64,000 nt of DNA, taken from NCBI RefSeq assembly GCF_039941015.1, contig NZ_JBDVFI010000067.1. One strand, written 5' to 3'. Positions 52,650-63,038 of the stretch are shown here, one piece after another (positions within the stretch are counted from its first letter, which is position 1; every line of letters begins with the position of its first letter). The notes below the pieces were generated by a model. The model did no database searches. It was given only the letters and a program-made list of their open reading frames with translations, and was not told the DNA's origin. This DNA comes from Sedimentitalea sp039941015. GTDB taxonomy: Bacteria; Pseudomonadota; Alphaproteobacteria; Rhodobacterales; Rhodobacteraceae. Both the position numbers and the translations under genes were made by a program.

Positions 52650-54473
52650 TCAACTCAACATGCCACGTCCTTGGCCCACAGACGACTGCATTGTCTTTAT
52701 CACCACGAACGCATCCCGCAGATGACTTCGCTCAAAGTCTGAAAGAGTCGTGGGGGGCATAAAGTTGTCCGGCGCGTCGCCTGCGTTGATACGAACAAGC
52801 TGATGGTTCAGCCGGGTTTCCGCAATCAGATCATAGGCATCAATCAGGTCGCGCCCGCCTGAGGCTGACAGCACCCCTGCGGCCTCGGCGGCTCGCAGAC
52901 GGGCGCGCGTGTTCACCTCGGTCAATTTGCCCTGCAGCGCGTAGATGCGACCGAGATCGACAACCGGCACCACGCCGTTCAGCTTCAGATCAATCGTGTT
53001 GCGGTGTTCGCCCGACCGAATCGTGGCAAACCCCCGCAACAGGCCAAGCGGCGGCGTGTGCTTGAGCGAGTTGGAAACCATATGCGCCACAAAAATCGAA
53101 TTGCGGTTGGCGGCCTGAAGCGTATCCGTATGCAGACCGTCAAACAGAGATTTGTCGCCGCCGATGGGGCGCAGGTCGAACATGACGCTGGCGAGCATTT
53201 GCGCCTCTGGATCGGGCTTGGCGATCCATCCCTGAAAGTACTGCCGCCAAACGCGCACAGGCTGACACCAGCGCGGATTGGTGGCCATCATGTCACCGGG
53301 GCAATAGAAGTAGCCGCAGGTATCCAATCCGTCGGAAACGAATTTGGCCAGCTTGGCGAAATAGGGCATCTGCTGGTCAGTGACCGCGTCATCAAGGATC
53401 AGGCAATTGTCCTGATCCGAAACGCCGGTCTGTTCCTGCCGACCCTGCGACCCGCAGGCGAGCCAAAGATAGGGAACCGGGGGCGGGCCCAATGTCGCTT
53501 CGGCCAGTTTCAGCAGGCGACGGGTGGCCGTATCGGCGATATCGGTGATCAGCCGGGTCACAACCTCGTGCCGGTTGCCACCCGCGACCAACTGCACCAA
53601 GAGGCGCGGAATCTCGGCTGTTACGCGGGCCATTTCCACTGCGGTATCGGCGCGGGCGATGGCGCTGACCAACTCGGCAGAGCTGACCGCCTGAAACCGC
53701 GTAAGGTCGGTCTGGGTGACAATCCCGACAAGCTTGCCCGCCTCGACGATCGGAATGTGGCCAATTCGGTGCTCCATCATCGCGTGCAACACGTCCGAGC
53801 CGATGGCAGAAGGCGACAGTGTCAAAGGATCATGGGCCATTACCTGTTCGACAGGGGTGGTGCACGGCAGGCCGGGGGCCAGCACTTTGCCGGTCAGATC
53901 GCGGGTGGTGACAATCCCGGCCAGCCTGTCGTCGTTCACGATGCAAAGTGACGAGATATGCTTGTCGTGCATCAATCGCGCCGCCTGCTGTACACTGGTT
54001 TGCAGAGGGCAAGTCACCGGTGTCTTTGCCATGAAGGTCTGCACGCGGCTGGTGGCGAGGTCGCTTCCTCGGCGGACGTCGTTGCGGCGGCGATCAAAGA
54101 ATTTGGCGAATGTCGGCTCGGTCGTCATCAAAGTGTCGAAATCGGCGCGTGGCAACATCAACAACACGCTGTCGGCTGCGGCACGGGTCGAAGTCACGGC
54201 CTTGTTGTCGCGGATCAACCCGCGTTCTCCGAACGAATTGCGTGGGCCAAGCAGCGAGACCGGGCTGCCATTTCCGTCGCGGACTTCGACTTCACCATCA
54301 TGCAGCAGGTAGAGACCCGCCATTGGTTCGCCAAAGGTATAAATCGGTTGACCCTTGTCGATGTTCAACACCTGAAAGCGCTGCGCAATGCCGTCAAGCG
54401 TGTCGGCGGCGAGGCTGTCATAAGGGTGGACCGATCTGAGAAAACGCAGAATTTCATCGACGGGTAGGGTCAT
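52650..54473 (-). CDS. cNMP-binding/CBS/DUF294 nucleotidyltransferase-like protein
   Basis: 607 residues. The order is a cyclic-nucleotide-binding domain (~1-135, GLYLLHDGEVEVRDGNG), two CBS domains (~150-275, LCIVNDDRLAGIVTTRDLTG and HIPIVEAGKLVGIVTQTDL), a DUF294 nucleotidyltransferase domain (LACGSQGRQEQTGVSDQDN) and its C-terminal substrate domain. The NTase core resembles the GlnD uridylyltransferase, with the GS and Asp pair intact. It lies between a sodium:solute symporter and the exonuclease and may modify or sense a partner of that uptake system. Confidence 0.92.
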   Translation of the reverse strand: MTLPVDEILRFLRSVHPYDSLAADTLDGIAQRFQVLNIDKGQPIYTFGEPMAGLYLLHDGEVEVRDGNGSPVSLLGPRNSFGERGLIRDNKAVTSTRAAADSVLLMLPRADFDTLMTTEPTFAKFFDRRRNDVRRGSDLATSRVQTFMAKTPVTCPLQTSVQQAARLMHDKHISSLCIVNDDRLAGIVTTRDLTGKVLAPGLPCTTPVEQVMAHDPLTLSPSAIGSDVLHAMMEHRIGHIPIVEAGKLVGIVTQTDLTRFQAVSSAELVSAIARADTAVEMARVTAEIPRLLVQLVAGGNRHEVVTRLITDIADTATRRLLKLAEATLGPPPVPYLWLACGSQGRQEQTGVSDQDNCLILDDAVTDQQMPYFAKLAKFVSDGLDTCGYFYCPGDMMATNPRWCQPVRVWRQYFQGWIAKPDPEAQMLASVMFDLRPIGGDKSLFDGLHTDTLQAANRNSIFVAHMVSNSLKHTPPLGLLRGFATIRSGEHRNTIDLKLNGVVPVVDLGRIYALQGKLTEVNTRARLRAAEAAGVLSASGGRDLIDAYDLIAETRLNHQLVRINAGDAPDNFMPPTTLSDFERSHLRDAFVVIKTMQSSVGQGRGMLS

Positions 54474-54500
54474 GGTTCACCGGGGTCTGAAAACAGATGT

Positions 54501-54565
54501 GGTCCCGCCCGAAGTGCAACGGGCGGGACCGGGGAGGGCGGGCGTATCCGGGGGAATACGCCCGC
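54501..54565 (-). other. Two tandem stem-loops after the symporter gene
   Basis: On the minus strand: first a 10-bp stem (GCGGGCGTAT / ATACGCCCGC, 54538-54565), then an 11-bp stem (GGTCCCGCCCG / CGGGCGGGACC, 54501-54530). They lie between the symporter stop and the DUF294 start. Strong T-runs are lacking. They probably reduce or segment expression between the two genes. Confidence 0.6.
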
Positions 54566-54575
54566 TCCAAACTTT

Positions 54576-56363
54576 TTAGTGGTCTGCTGACGCAGCGCCT
54601 GCACCACGTGGCACCCGGACGCTTTCGACAAGCTCGACGATGTCCTGCGGAACCGGCTTGGTCATGCCCGATACGATGTAGGCAACCGCAAAGTTGATCA
54701 TCGCACCAACCGCACCAAACGAGGTCGATTGGATCGTTCCCAGCAGAGGATCAGTATCCGCGAAGCTGGCAGTGCCGGCGACAAAGAACCATCCCTTGTG
54801 CAGGAAGATGTAGATCAACGTTGTGCCTAGACCAGCCAGCATACCCGCCACGGCACCGGTGTTGTTCACCTTCTTGGAGAAGATGCCCATCATCAGGGCT
54901 GGGAAGATCGATGCTGCCGCGAGACCAAAGGCCAAGGCCACCGTCTGCGCCGCAAAGCCCGGAGGGTTGAGACCCAGATAGGTCGCGACCACGATGGCAA
55001 CCGCCATGGCGATCCGTGCAGACATCAACTCGCCTTTTTCCGAAATCTCGGGTGCAAAGCGACCCTTGATCAGGTCATGGCTGACCGCAGACGAAATCGC
55101 CAGAAGCAGACCCGCAGCGGTAGAGAGAGCAGCCGCAAGACCGCCCGCGGCCACCAGGCCGATGACCCAGCTGGGTAGGTTGGCGATTTCCGGGTTGGCC
55201 AGAACCAGGATGTCCCGGTTGAAGTTGGTCAACTCGTTGCCTTTCCAGCCTTTTTCTGCGGCTTTTGCCTGCATGACTTCGGATTTGTCATTGTAGTACT
55301 GGATCTTGCCGTCGTGGTTCTTGTCTTCCCAGCCGAGCAGCCCGGTTTTTTTCCAGGTGGCCATCCAGTCGTACCGCGGATCAGTATTGATCTCTTCGAC
55401 CGACACGGCTTCGGCATTGGTGCCATTGGGCCAGAACATGTCAGTGATGTTCAGACGGGCCATGGCGCCAACGGCAGGAGCCGTCAGGTAGAGCAGAGCA
55501 ATAAAGACCAGCGCCCAGCCAGCCGACCAGCGTGCATCAGCAACGCGCGGCACAGTGAAGAAGCGCATGATGACGTGGGGCAGACCCGCAGTACCGATCA
55601 TCAGCGACAGGGTGAAGAGCACCATGTTCAACGTATCACCATTGTGGGCGGTGTATTCGTTGAAACCAAGCTCGGTCACGATCGCATCCAGCTTGGCCAG
55701 CAGCGGCTCGCCCGTCGGGGCATAGTCGCCAAACAGACCCAAAGCCGGGACCGGGTTGCCGGTCAGTTGCAGGCTGATGAACACGGCGGGAATGGTATAG
55801 GCCATGATCAGAACGCAGTATTGTGCGACCTGCGTATAGGTCACGCCTTTCATACCGCCGAACACCGCATAGGCGAAGACGACACAGGCACCGATGAGCA
55901 GACCCGCAGTATTGGAGATCTCAAGGAACCGACCAAAGGCCACGCCAACACCAGTCATCTGGCCGATCACGTATGTGGTCGACGCCACGATCAGACAGAT
56001 CACGGCCACGAGGCGGGCGGTGGGGCTGTAGAAACGGTCACCGATGAATTCCGACACGGTGAACTTGCCGAATTTGCGCAGGTAAGGCGCAAGCAGCAGT
56101 GCCAGCAGCACATAGCCACCAGTCCAGCCCATCAGATAAGAACTGTTGTCATAGCCGGTAAAGGCGATGAGGCCAGCCATCGAAATGAACGACGCGGCCG
56201 ACATCCAGTCAGCAGCCGTTGCCATCCCGTTGGTGACCGGGTGAACGCCGCGACCGGCGGCGTAAAACTCGGATGTGGAACCCGCACGGGCCCAGATCGC
56301 AATGCCGATGTAGATCGCAAAGGATGCGCCCACAAACAGCAGGTTAATCGTAAACTGATCCAT
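54576..56363 (-). CDS. Sodium:solute symporter, acetate/monocarboxylate type
   Basis: 595 residues and about 13 hydrophobic helices. Conserved SSS stretches include NGMATAADWMSAASFISMAGLIAF, RVADARWSAGWALVFIALLYLTAP and GLAAALSTAAGLLLAISSAVSHDL. An extra outward loop (~residues 310-390) holds a DKNHDGKIQYYN segment resembling an EF-hand loop. Together with the DUF4212 small protein 13 bases upstream it matches the VC_2705-like two-subunit SSS group found with acs. Acetate as substrate is inferred from neighbours. Confidence 0.9.
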   Translation of the reverse strand: MDQFTINLLFVGASFAIYIGIAIWARAGSTSEFYAAGRGVHPVTNGMATAADWMSAASFISMAGLIAFTGYDNSSYLMGWTGGYVLLALLLAPYLRKFGKFTVSEFIGDRFYSPTARLVAVICLIVASTTYVIGQMTGVGVAFGRFLEISNTAGLLIGACVVFAYAVFGGMKGVTYTQVAQYCVLIMAYTIPAVFISLQLTGNPVPALGLFGDYAPTGEPLLAKLDAIVTELGFNEYTAHNGDTLNMVLFTLSLMIGTAGLPHVIMRFFTVPRVADARWSAGWALVFIALLYLTAPAVGAMARLNITDMFWPNGTNAEAVSVEEINTDPRYDWMATWKKTGLLGWEDKNHDGKIQYYNDKSEVMQAKAAEKGWKGNELTNFNRDILVLANPEIANLPSWVIGLVAAGGLAAALSTAAGLLLAISSAVSHDLIKGRFAPEISEKGELMSARIAMAVAIVVATYLGLNPPGFAAQTVALAFGLAAASIFPALMMGIFSKKVNNTGAVAGMLAGLGTTLIYIFLHKGWFFVAGTASFADTDPLLGTIQSTSFGAVGAMINFAVAYIVSGMTKPVPQDIVELVESVRVPRGAGAASADH

Positions 56364-56376
56364 AAATCCTGCTCCC

Positions 56377-56661
56377 TTATTCTTCTTCGACGCCGAATTC
56401 CGCGTCGAGCCGGTTCATGCGGAATGCGTAGAAAAAGATCAGCGCCAGAAACACCAGGATCGATCCCTGTTGTGCAAACCAGAACCCGAGATCCGTTCCT
56501 CCGACGGCAATGCCCGACAGCATCGGACGCAGCAGAATGCCGAATCCGAAAGAAACCAGCGCCCAGATGACGAGGCTGATCAGAATGATGCGCACGTTTG
56601 CAGCCCAATAGCCCTTGTCGGACTCAGCGGTGCTCGTGGCATGGGTGGGTTGTTCCGCCAT
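56377..56661 (-). CDS. DUF4212 small subunit of the sodium:solute symporter
   Basis: 94 residues from the ATG at 56661, with AGGAGG upstream. Two helices (IILISLVIWALVSFGFGILL and ILVFLALIFFYAFRMNRLDAEFG) fit the DUF4212 (putative solute:sodium symporter small subunit) pattern. It lies directly before the large subunit gene. It is the analogue of YjcH beside ActP. Confidence 0.92.
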   Translation of the reverse strand: MAEQPTHATSTAESDKGYWAANVRIILISLVIWALVSFGFGILLRPMLSGIAVGGTDLGFWFAQQGSILVFLALIFFYAFRMNRLDAEFGVEEE

Positions 56662-56693
56662 GGCGGTTCCTCCTTCTTCCTCCAAAAGATGAT

Positions 56694-56720
56694 GGTCATC
56701 GCGGTATTGGCGCGATGACC
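56694..56720 (-). terminator. Stem-loop after adk
   Basis: Perfect 10-bp stem (GGTCATCGCG / CGCGATGACC) with a 7-base loop, just after the adk stop and followed on the minus strand by CATCATCTTTTGG. It may be a partial terminator between adk and the symporter genes, allowing read-through. Confidence 0.55.
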
Positions 56721-56728
56721 CGGTCTTG

Positions 56729-57397
56729 TCAGGCCGTGGCCTGTTTCACGATCGCTGCCAAATCTGTGGCGATCGTGTCGATATCACCCATCGCGTCGAT
56801 GGATTTCAGAACGTCCCTGGCCTTGTAATAGGCAATCAGAGGTGCGGTCTGTTCGTGATAAGCAACCAGACGACTGGCGACGGTTTCGGCGTTGTCATCC
56901 GCCCGCCGCTTCATGTTGGTGCTGCCGCATTTGTCGCAGGTCCCCGCAACCTTGGGGGCCTTGAACTTATCATGATAGCCTTCGCCGCAATCACCGCAGG
57001 TAAAGCGACCGGAAATGCGGGTCACCATCGCCGCATCGTCAACCTCAAGGCTGACCGCGGCATTGATGCCCTGCCCGGATTCAGCAAGCAGCGCATCCAG
57101 TGCCTCTGCCTGCACCGTTGTCCGGGGAAAACCGTCGAGGATCACGCCCTTGGCGCAGTCAGGCTCTGCCAGACGGTCACGCAGGATGTTGATCACGATC
57201 TCGTCGCTGACCAGTTCTCCGGCTTCCATAACGGTCTTGGCGGCTTTGCCGGCGTCGGTGCCTGCGGCGACAGCTGCACGCAGCAGATCACCAGTGGACA
57301 GTTGCACCAGCCCGAATTTCTCTTCGAGCATCCGGGCCTGTGTGCCCTTGCCGGCCCCCGGAGGGCCCAGCAGGATCAGAACGGCGGGTTTGGTCAT
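56729..57397 (-). CDS. adk: Adenylate kinase
   Basis: 222 residues from the ATG at 57397 (MTKPAVLILL); an ATG 5 codons earlier is possible but poorly spaced from a ribosome site. The P-loop is GPPGAGKGTQA. The LID domain has a zinc-type four-Cys set (CGDCG and CDKCG), and DGFPRT is conserved. It converts ATP and AMP to two ADP. Lying 20 bases after acs, it fits recycling of the AMP that Acs produces. Confidence 0.95.
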   Translation of the reverse strand: MTKPAVLILLGPPGAGKGTQARMLEEKFGLVQLSTGDLLRAAVAAGTDAGKAAKTVMEAGELVSDEIVINILRDRLAEPDCAKGVILDGFPRTTVQAEALDALLAESGQGINAAVSLEVDDAAMVTRISGRFTCGDCGEGYHDKFKAPKVAGTCDKCGSTNMKRRADDNAETVASRLVAYHEQTAPLIAYYKARDVLKSIDAMGDIDTIATDLAAIVKQATA

Positions 57398-57417
57398 GGT
57401 ATTGGCGTCCATTTCCC

Positions 57418-59388
<1,971 letters not shown>

Positions 59389-59899
59389 ACGAGGCTCCTC
59401 CCTCTGACTGTGATGCAAGGCTATTTTTCAAGCCGGCGCCGGAAAAATAGACCCGGACACCTGTCCCGACAAATAGTAACGGTATGTGAAAATAATGAAA
59501 TAACTTACCGAAACAAAACGATTAGTTTGTAAAGTTTTTGCGAGATGGGAGGGAAATCTGTAAATTAATCCCATCATTTCACATTTTCTTGTGCATGTGC
59601 AATGCATTGACTGTTAACTGATCGTGGACAGTCCTTTGCGGGCAGGTAACTGTGTTGGTTGCCGCAAGGTAATCGAACGAATAGATCGGGTGTGACATAT
59701 TGTTCAGCAAGAATGTTTCTGCCGCGATGCGGCATCTTTGCGGCAATTACAAGGCAATCCGTTCATACGATGGCTGCGAATCGACAAGAGCCCGTCTTGC
59801 CGCCTGATTAATAAGCGGGGGCTTGGCTTCACGAGGCCGCCGCGCTAGCGTTTATGCCAAGCGGTCTGGTGAATGGACCGCAGTATGGGAGATTACCTT
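59389..59899. promoter_or_regulatory. Divergent regulatory region between acs and dctP
   Basis: About 510 bases without a gene, AT-rich in the middle (59480-59600). The word TTGC-C-GCAA occurs at 59659-59667 and its reverse complement TTGCGGCAA at 59738-59746. Both are near-palindromic TTGCNGCAA sites and could bind a short-chain-acid regulator. A GCCGC-GAT-GCGGC hairpin (59721-59733) lies beside the second. Promoters of acs and of the TRAP operon must be here. Confidence 0.5.
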
Positions 59900-60916
59900 A
59901 TGAACAAGATGTTGACCGGGGCCGTTGCTACGGCGATTTCCGTATCTTTTGTCGCCGAGGCTTCGGCCACCGAATGGAATGTGTCCGTCTGGGGCAAGCG
60001 CCGCGCCTTTACCGAGCATGTCGAAAAGCTCGCCGAGCTTGTCAGCGAAAAAACCAACGGCGAATTCACCATGAACGTCAGCTATGGCGGCCTGTCCAAG
60101 AACCGCGAGAACCTTGACGGGATATCCATCGGTGCATTCGAAATGGCGCAGTTCTGTGCGGGCTATCACCCGGACAAGAATCGCCTGATCACGGTGCTGG
60201 AACTGCCGTTCCTCGGCGTGTCCAATTTGGACGAGGAAGTCGCGGTCAGCCATGCTGTTTACGCGCATCCGGCCGTGCAGGAAGAAATGGCGCAATGGAA
60301 TGCCAAGCTGCTGATGACCTCGCCAATGCCGCAATACAACATCGTCGGCACCGGTGATCCTCGCGATGAACTCGGCGAATTCGAAGGTATGCGCGTGCGC
60401 GCGACCGGTGGGCTGGGTAAGGCGTTCGAAGCCGTTGGCGCGGTTCCCACATCGGTCACTGCGACCGAAGCTTATCAGGCGATGGAATCCGGTGTTGTCG
60501 ATACCGTGGCCTTTGCGCAGCACGCGCATCTGTCGTTCGGCACCATCAATCAGGCCGACTGGTGGACTGCGAACCTCAATCCCGGCACGGTGAATTGCCC
60601 GGTTGTGGTCAACATTGATGCCTATGACAGCCTGACTGATGCAGAGCGCGAGGCGCTGGACAGTTCGGTCGAGGAAGCGATTGCACATTATCTCGCCAAC
60701 TATGGTGAACTGCTGAAAAAGTGGGACGCTGTATTGGAAGAAAAGGGTGTCACCAAAGTTGAAATCAGTGATGCCGAGCTGGACGCGTTCCGGGCCACTG
60801 CCGCCGATCCGATCCGTGCTGCCTGGATTGCGGATATCGAAGAGCAGGGCCTGCCGGGTCAGGAACTGTATGATCTGGTCGAGTCGACACTGGCAGACGC
60901 CAAGGGCACCAACTGA
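59900..60916 (+). CDS. TRAP transporter solute-binding protein (DctP family)
   Basis: 338 residues from the ATG at 59900, with GGGAG 8 bases upstream. The signal peptide is MNKMLTGAVATAISVSFVAEASA. The DctP core includes WGKRRAFTEHVEKLAELVSEKTNGEF at the start and EGMRVRATGGLGKAFEAVGAVP with the conserved ligand Arg. The substrate is probably an organic acid, undetermined. The two permease genes follow. Confidence 0.92.
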   Translation: MNKMLTGAVATAISVSFVAEASATEWNVSVWGKRRAFTEHVEKLAELVSEKTNGEFTMNVSYGGLSKNRENLDGISIGAFEMAQFCAGYHPDKNRLITVLELPFLGVSNLDEEVAVSHAVYAHPAVQEEMAQWNAKLLMTSPMPQYNIVGTGDPRDELGEFEGMRVRATGGLGKAFEAVGAVPTSVTATEAYQAMESGVVDTVAFAQHAHLSFGTINQADWWTANLNPGTVNCPVVVNIDAYDSLTDAEREALDSSVEEAIAHYLANYGELLKKWDAVLEEKGVTKVEISDAELDAFRATAADPIRAAWIADIEEQGLPGQELYDLVESTLADAKGTN

Positions 60917-60986
60917 TCAGATAGCGATCAGTATTGCGGGGGCGCGCAAGCTGCGCGACCCCGTCTTCAAATAATGAGGTGAGCAC

Positions 60987-61616
60987 ATGGCGGGTTCTGC
61001 CGCGGTTCTGGAAGATTCCAGCCTGCTGAGCCGACTGGACCGGGCCTTGTTGCCGGTCGAGCGGTTCTGCGCGCTGCTGAGCGGATTGGCGATTTTCTCG
61101 CTGATGTTTCTCGCGGCCTATTCGGTCATCGGGCGCAAATTCTTTGGGTCGCCTCTCTTGGGGTATGTCGACTATATCGAAGCGGCGATGCCGATCATTG
61201 CCATCATGGGCATTTCCTATGTTCAACGGGACGGTACGCATATTCGCATGGATATGCTGGTCGGTTCGTTGAAAGGGCGCATCCTGTGGCTGTTCGAGCT
61301 GATCTCGATCCTGTTGATACTGGTGTTGATCACGGCGCTGGCCTGGGGCGCATGGGAACATTTCGCGCGGTCATTTGATTGCGCGCGACCGTGGTGCAGC
61401 CGGGACAGCTCGATAGATATCGGCCTGCCAACCTGGCCCTCCAAACTGGTCGTGCCGGTGGCGTTCGGCGTCCTTGTGCTGCGGTTGATCCTGCAGGCGG
61501 TGGGCTATGGGCGGGCACTGGTGCTCGGCCTTGAAAATCCGGTAGCGGTACCTTTGAATTTGAGCGTGGCCGATCAGGCCAAGGCCGAAGCCAGCCAGCT
61601 TGCGGGGCACGACTGA
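60987..61616 (+). CDS. TRAP transporter small permease (DctQ family)
   Basis: 209 residues with four helices. LSGLAIFSLMFLAAYSVIGRKFFGSPLLGYVDYIE is the DctQ opening and MGISYVQRDGTHIRMDMLV the second conserved loop. A Cys pair lies at DCARPWCSRDSS, outside. The stop overlaps the DctM ATG by one base (TGATG). Confidence 0.92.
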   Translation: MAGSAAVLEDSSLLSRLDRALLPVERFCALLSGLAIFSLMFLAAYSVIGRKFFGSPLLGYVDYIEAAMPIIAIMGISYVQRDGTHIRMDMLVGSLKGRILWLFELISILLILVLITALAWGAWEHFARSFDCARPWCSRDSSIDIGLPTWPSKLVVPVAFGVLVLRLILQAVGYGRALVLGLENPVAVPLNLSVADQAKAEASQLAGHD

Positions 61617-63016
61617 TGGAACCTATTGCAATCGGATTGTGGACCAGCGCTGGATTGTTGGTAATGGTGCTCTTGGGGATGCGGGTGGCGTTTGCCGCCG
61701 GTATGGCGGGGTTTGTCGGGCTGGTCTGGCTGCGTTGGAACGGCTTTGACTATGATCCGGAACGCTTTGGCAAGGCGCTGGAAATCAGCGTGCGCATCGC
61801 CGGGCTGACACCGCATTCCAAGGTCAGCGCGCAGGTTCTGAGCCTGATCCCTGTGTTTATCCTGATCGGCTATATGGCCTATTACGCGAACCTGACCACT
61901 GCGTTGTTTGAGGCCGCGAAACGCTGGATCGCATGGGTGCCGGGTGGGCTGGCGGTCTCGACGGTCTTTGCGACCGCAGGCTTTGCTGCCGTCTCCGGTG
62001 CGTCGGTTGCCACCGCAGCGGTGTTTGCCCGCATCGCGATTCCGGAGATGTTGAAGATCGGGTACAACAAGCAATTCGCCGCCGGGGTGGTGGCGGCAGG
62101 GGGCACACTTGCCTCGCTGATCCCGCCCTCGGCCATTCTGGTGATCTATGCCATCATCGTTGAACAGGACGTTGGCAAGCTGCTGCTCGCCGGGTTCATT
62201 CCGGGGGCGTTCTCGGCAATCGTCTACGCAATCCTGATCATAAGCATCGCGTTGACGTTCAAGAGCGTCGGTCCGCCTGTACGTGGGTTTACTTGGGGTC
62301 AGAGGTTCGCGTCACTGCCCCCGGCGCTGCCCATTGTGGCGGTCGTCGTGATCATCATCTTCTTTGTCTACAACCCATTTGGCGATGCCTGGGGCACGCC
62401 AACTGAGGGCGGCGCAATCGGCGCATTCATCGTGTTTCTGATGGCGCTCTATCGTGGAATGCGCTGGACCGAGCTGAAATCTGCCTTGCTGGACACCGCC
62501 AAGCTGACCGTGATGATCTTTACGATCATCTGGGGCGTTCTGATCTACGTGCGCTTTCTCGGTTTTGCCGAATTGCCAGCGGCCTTTGCCGACTGGATCA
62601 CATCGCTAGAGATGTCACCGATGGTGATTCTGGTCTGTATCCTGCTCGCCTATGCGGTGCTGGGTATGTTCATGGATGCGATCGGGATGCTGCTTTTGAC
62701 GTTGCCGGTGGTCTATCCGGCGGTCATGGCGCTGAACGGCGGAGAAACCGTGGCTGCAGCCGATAGTGCCTTTGGCATGTCGGGTCCCATGTGCGCGATC
62801 TGGTTCGGGATTCTGGTGGTCAAGATGGCTGAGTTCTGTCTGATCACGCCGCCTATCGGGCTGAACTGCTTTGTGGTGGCAGGCGTGCGGGATGACCTGA
62901 CGGTTCAGGACGTCTTTAAGGGCGTGATGCCGTTCTTTATTGCCGATGCCGTGACCATTGCGTTGCTGGTCGCGTTCCCGGCCATCGTGCTTTATCTGCC
63001 GAGTCTGGCAAGCTAG
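61616..63016 (+). CDS. TRAP transporter large permease (DctM family)
   Basis: 466 residues, about 12-13 helices. Conserved parts are the FAAVSGASVATAAVFARIAIPEM segment, GTLASLIPPSAILVIYAIIVEQDVGKL and KMAEFCLITPPIGLNCFV. It moves the solute delivered by DctP using the sodium gradient. It ends tail-to-tail with the histidine kinase, 22 bases apart. Confidence 0.95.
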   Translation: MEPIAIGLWTSAGLLVMVLLGMRVAFAAGMAGFVGLVWLRWNGFDYDPERFGKALEISVRIAGLTPHSKVSAQVLSLIPVFILIGYMAYYANLTTALFEAAKRWIAWVPGGLAVSTVFATAGFAAVSGASVATAAVFARIAIPEMLKIGYNKQFAAGVVAAGGTLASLIPPSAILVIYAIIVEQDVGKLLLAGFIPGAFSAIVYAILIISIALTFKSVGPPVRGFTWGQRFASLPPALPIVAVVVIIIFFVYNPFGDAWGTPTEGGAIGAFIVFLMALYRGMRWTELKSALLDTAKLTVMIFTIIWGVLIYVRFLGFAELPAAFADWITSLEMSPMVILVCILLAYAVLGMFMDAIGMLLLTLPVVYPAVMALNGGETVAAADSAFGMSGPMCAIWFGILVVKMAEFCLITPPIGLNCFVVAGVRDDLTVQDVFKGVMPFFIADAVTIALLVAFPAIVLYLPSLAS

Positions 63017-63038
63017 CGGGACTCGCACGCTCGCTGGA

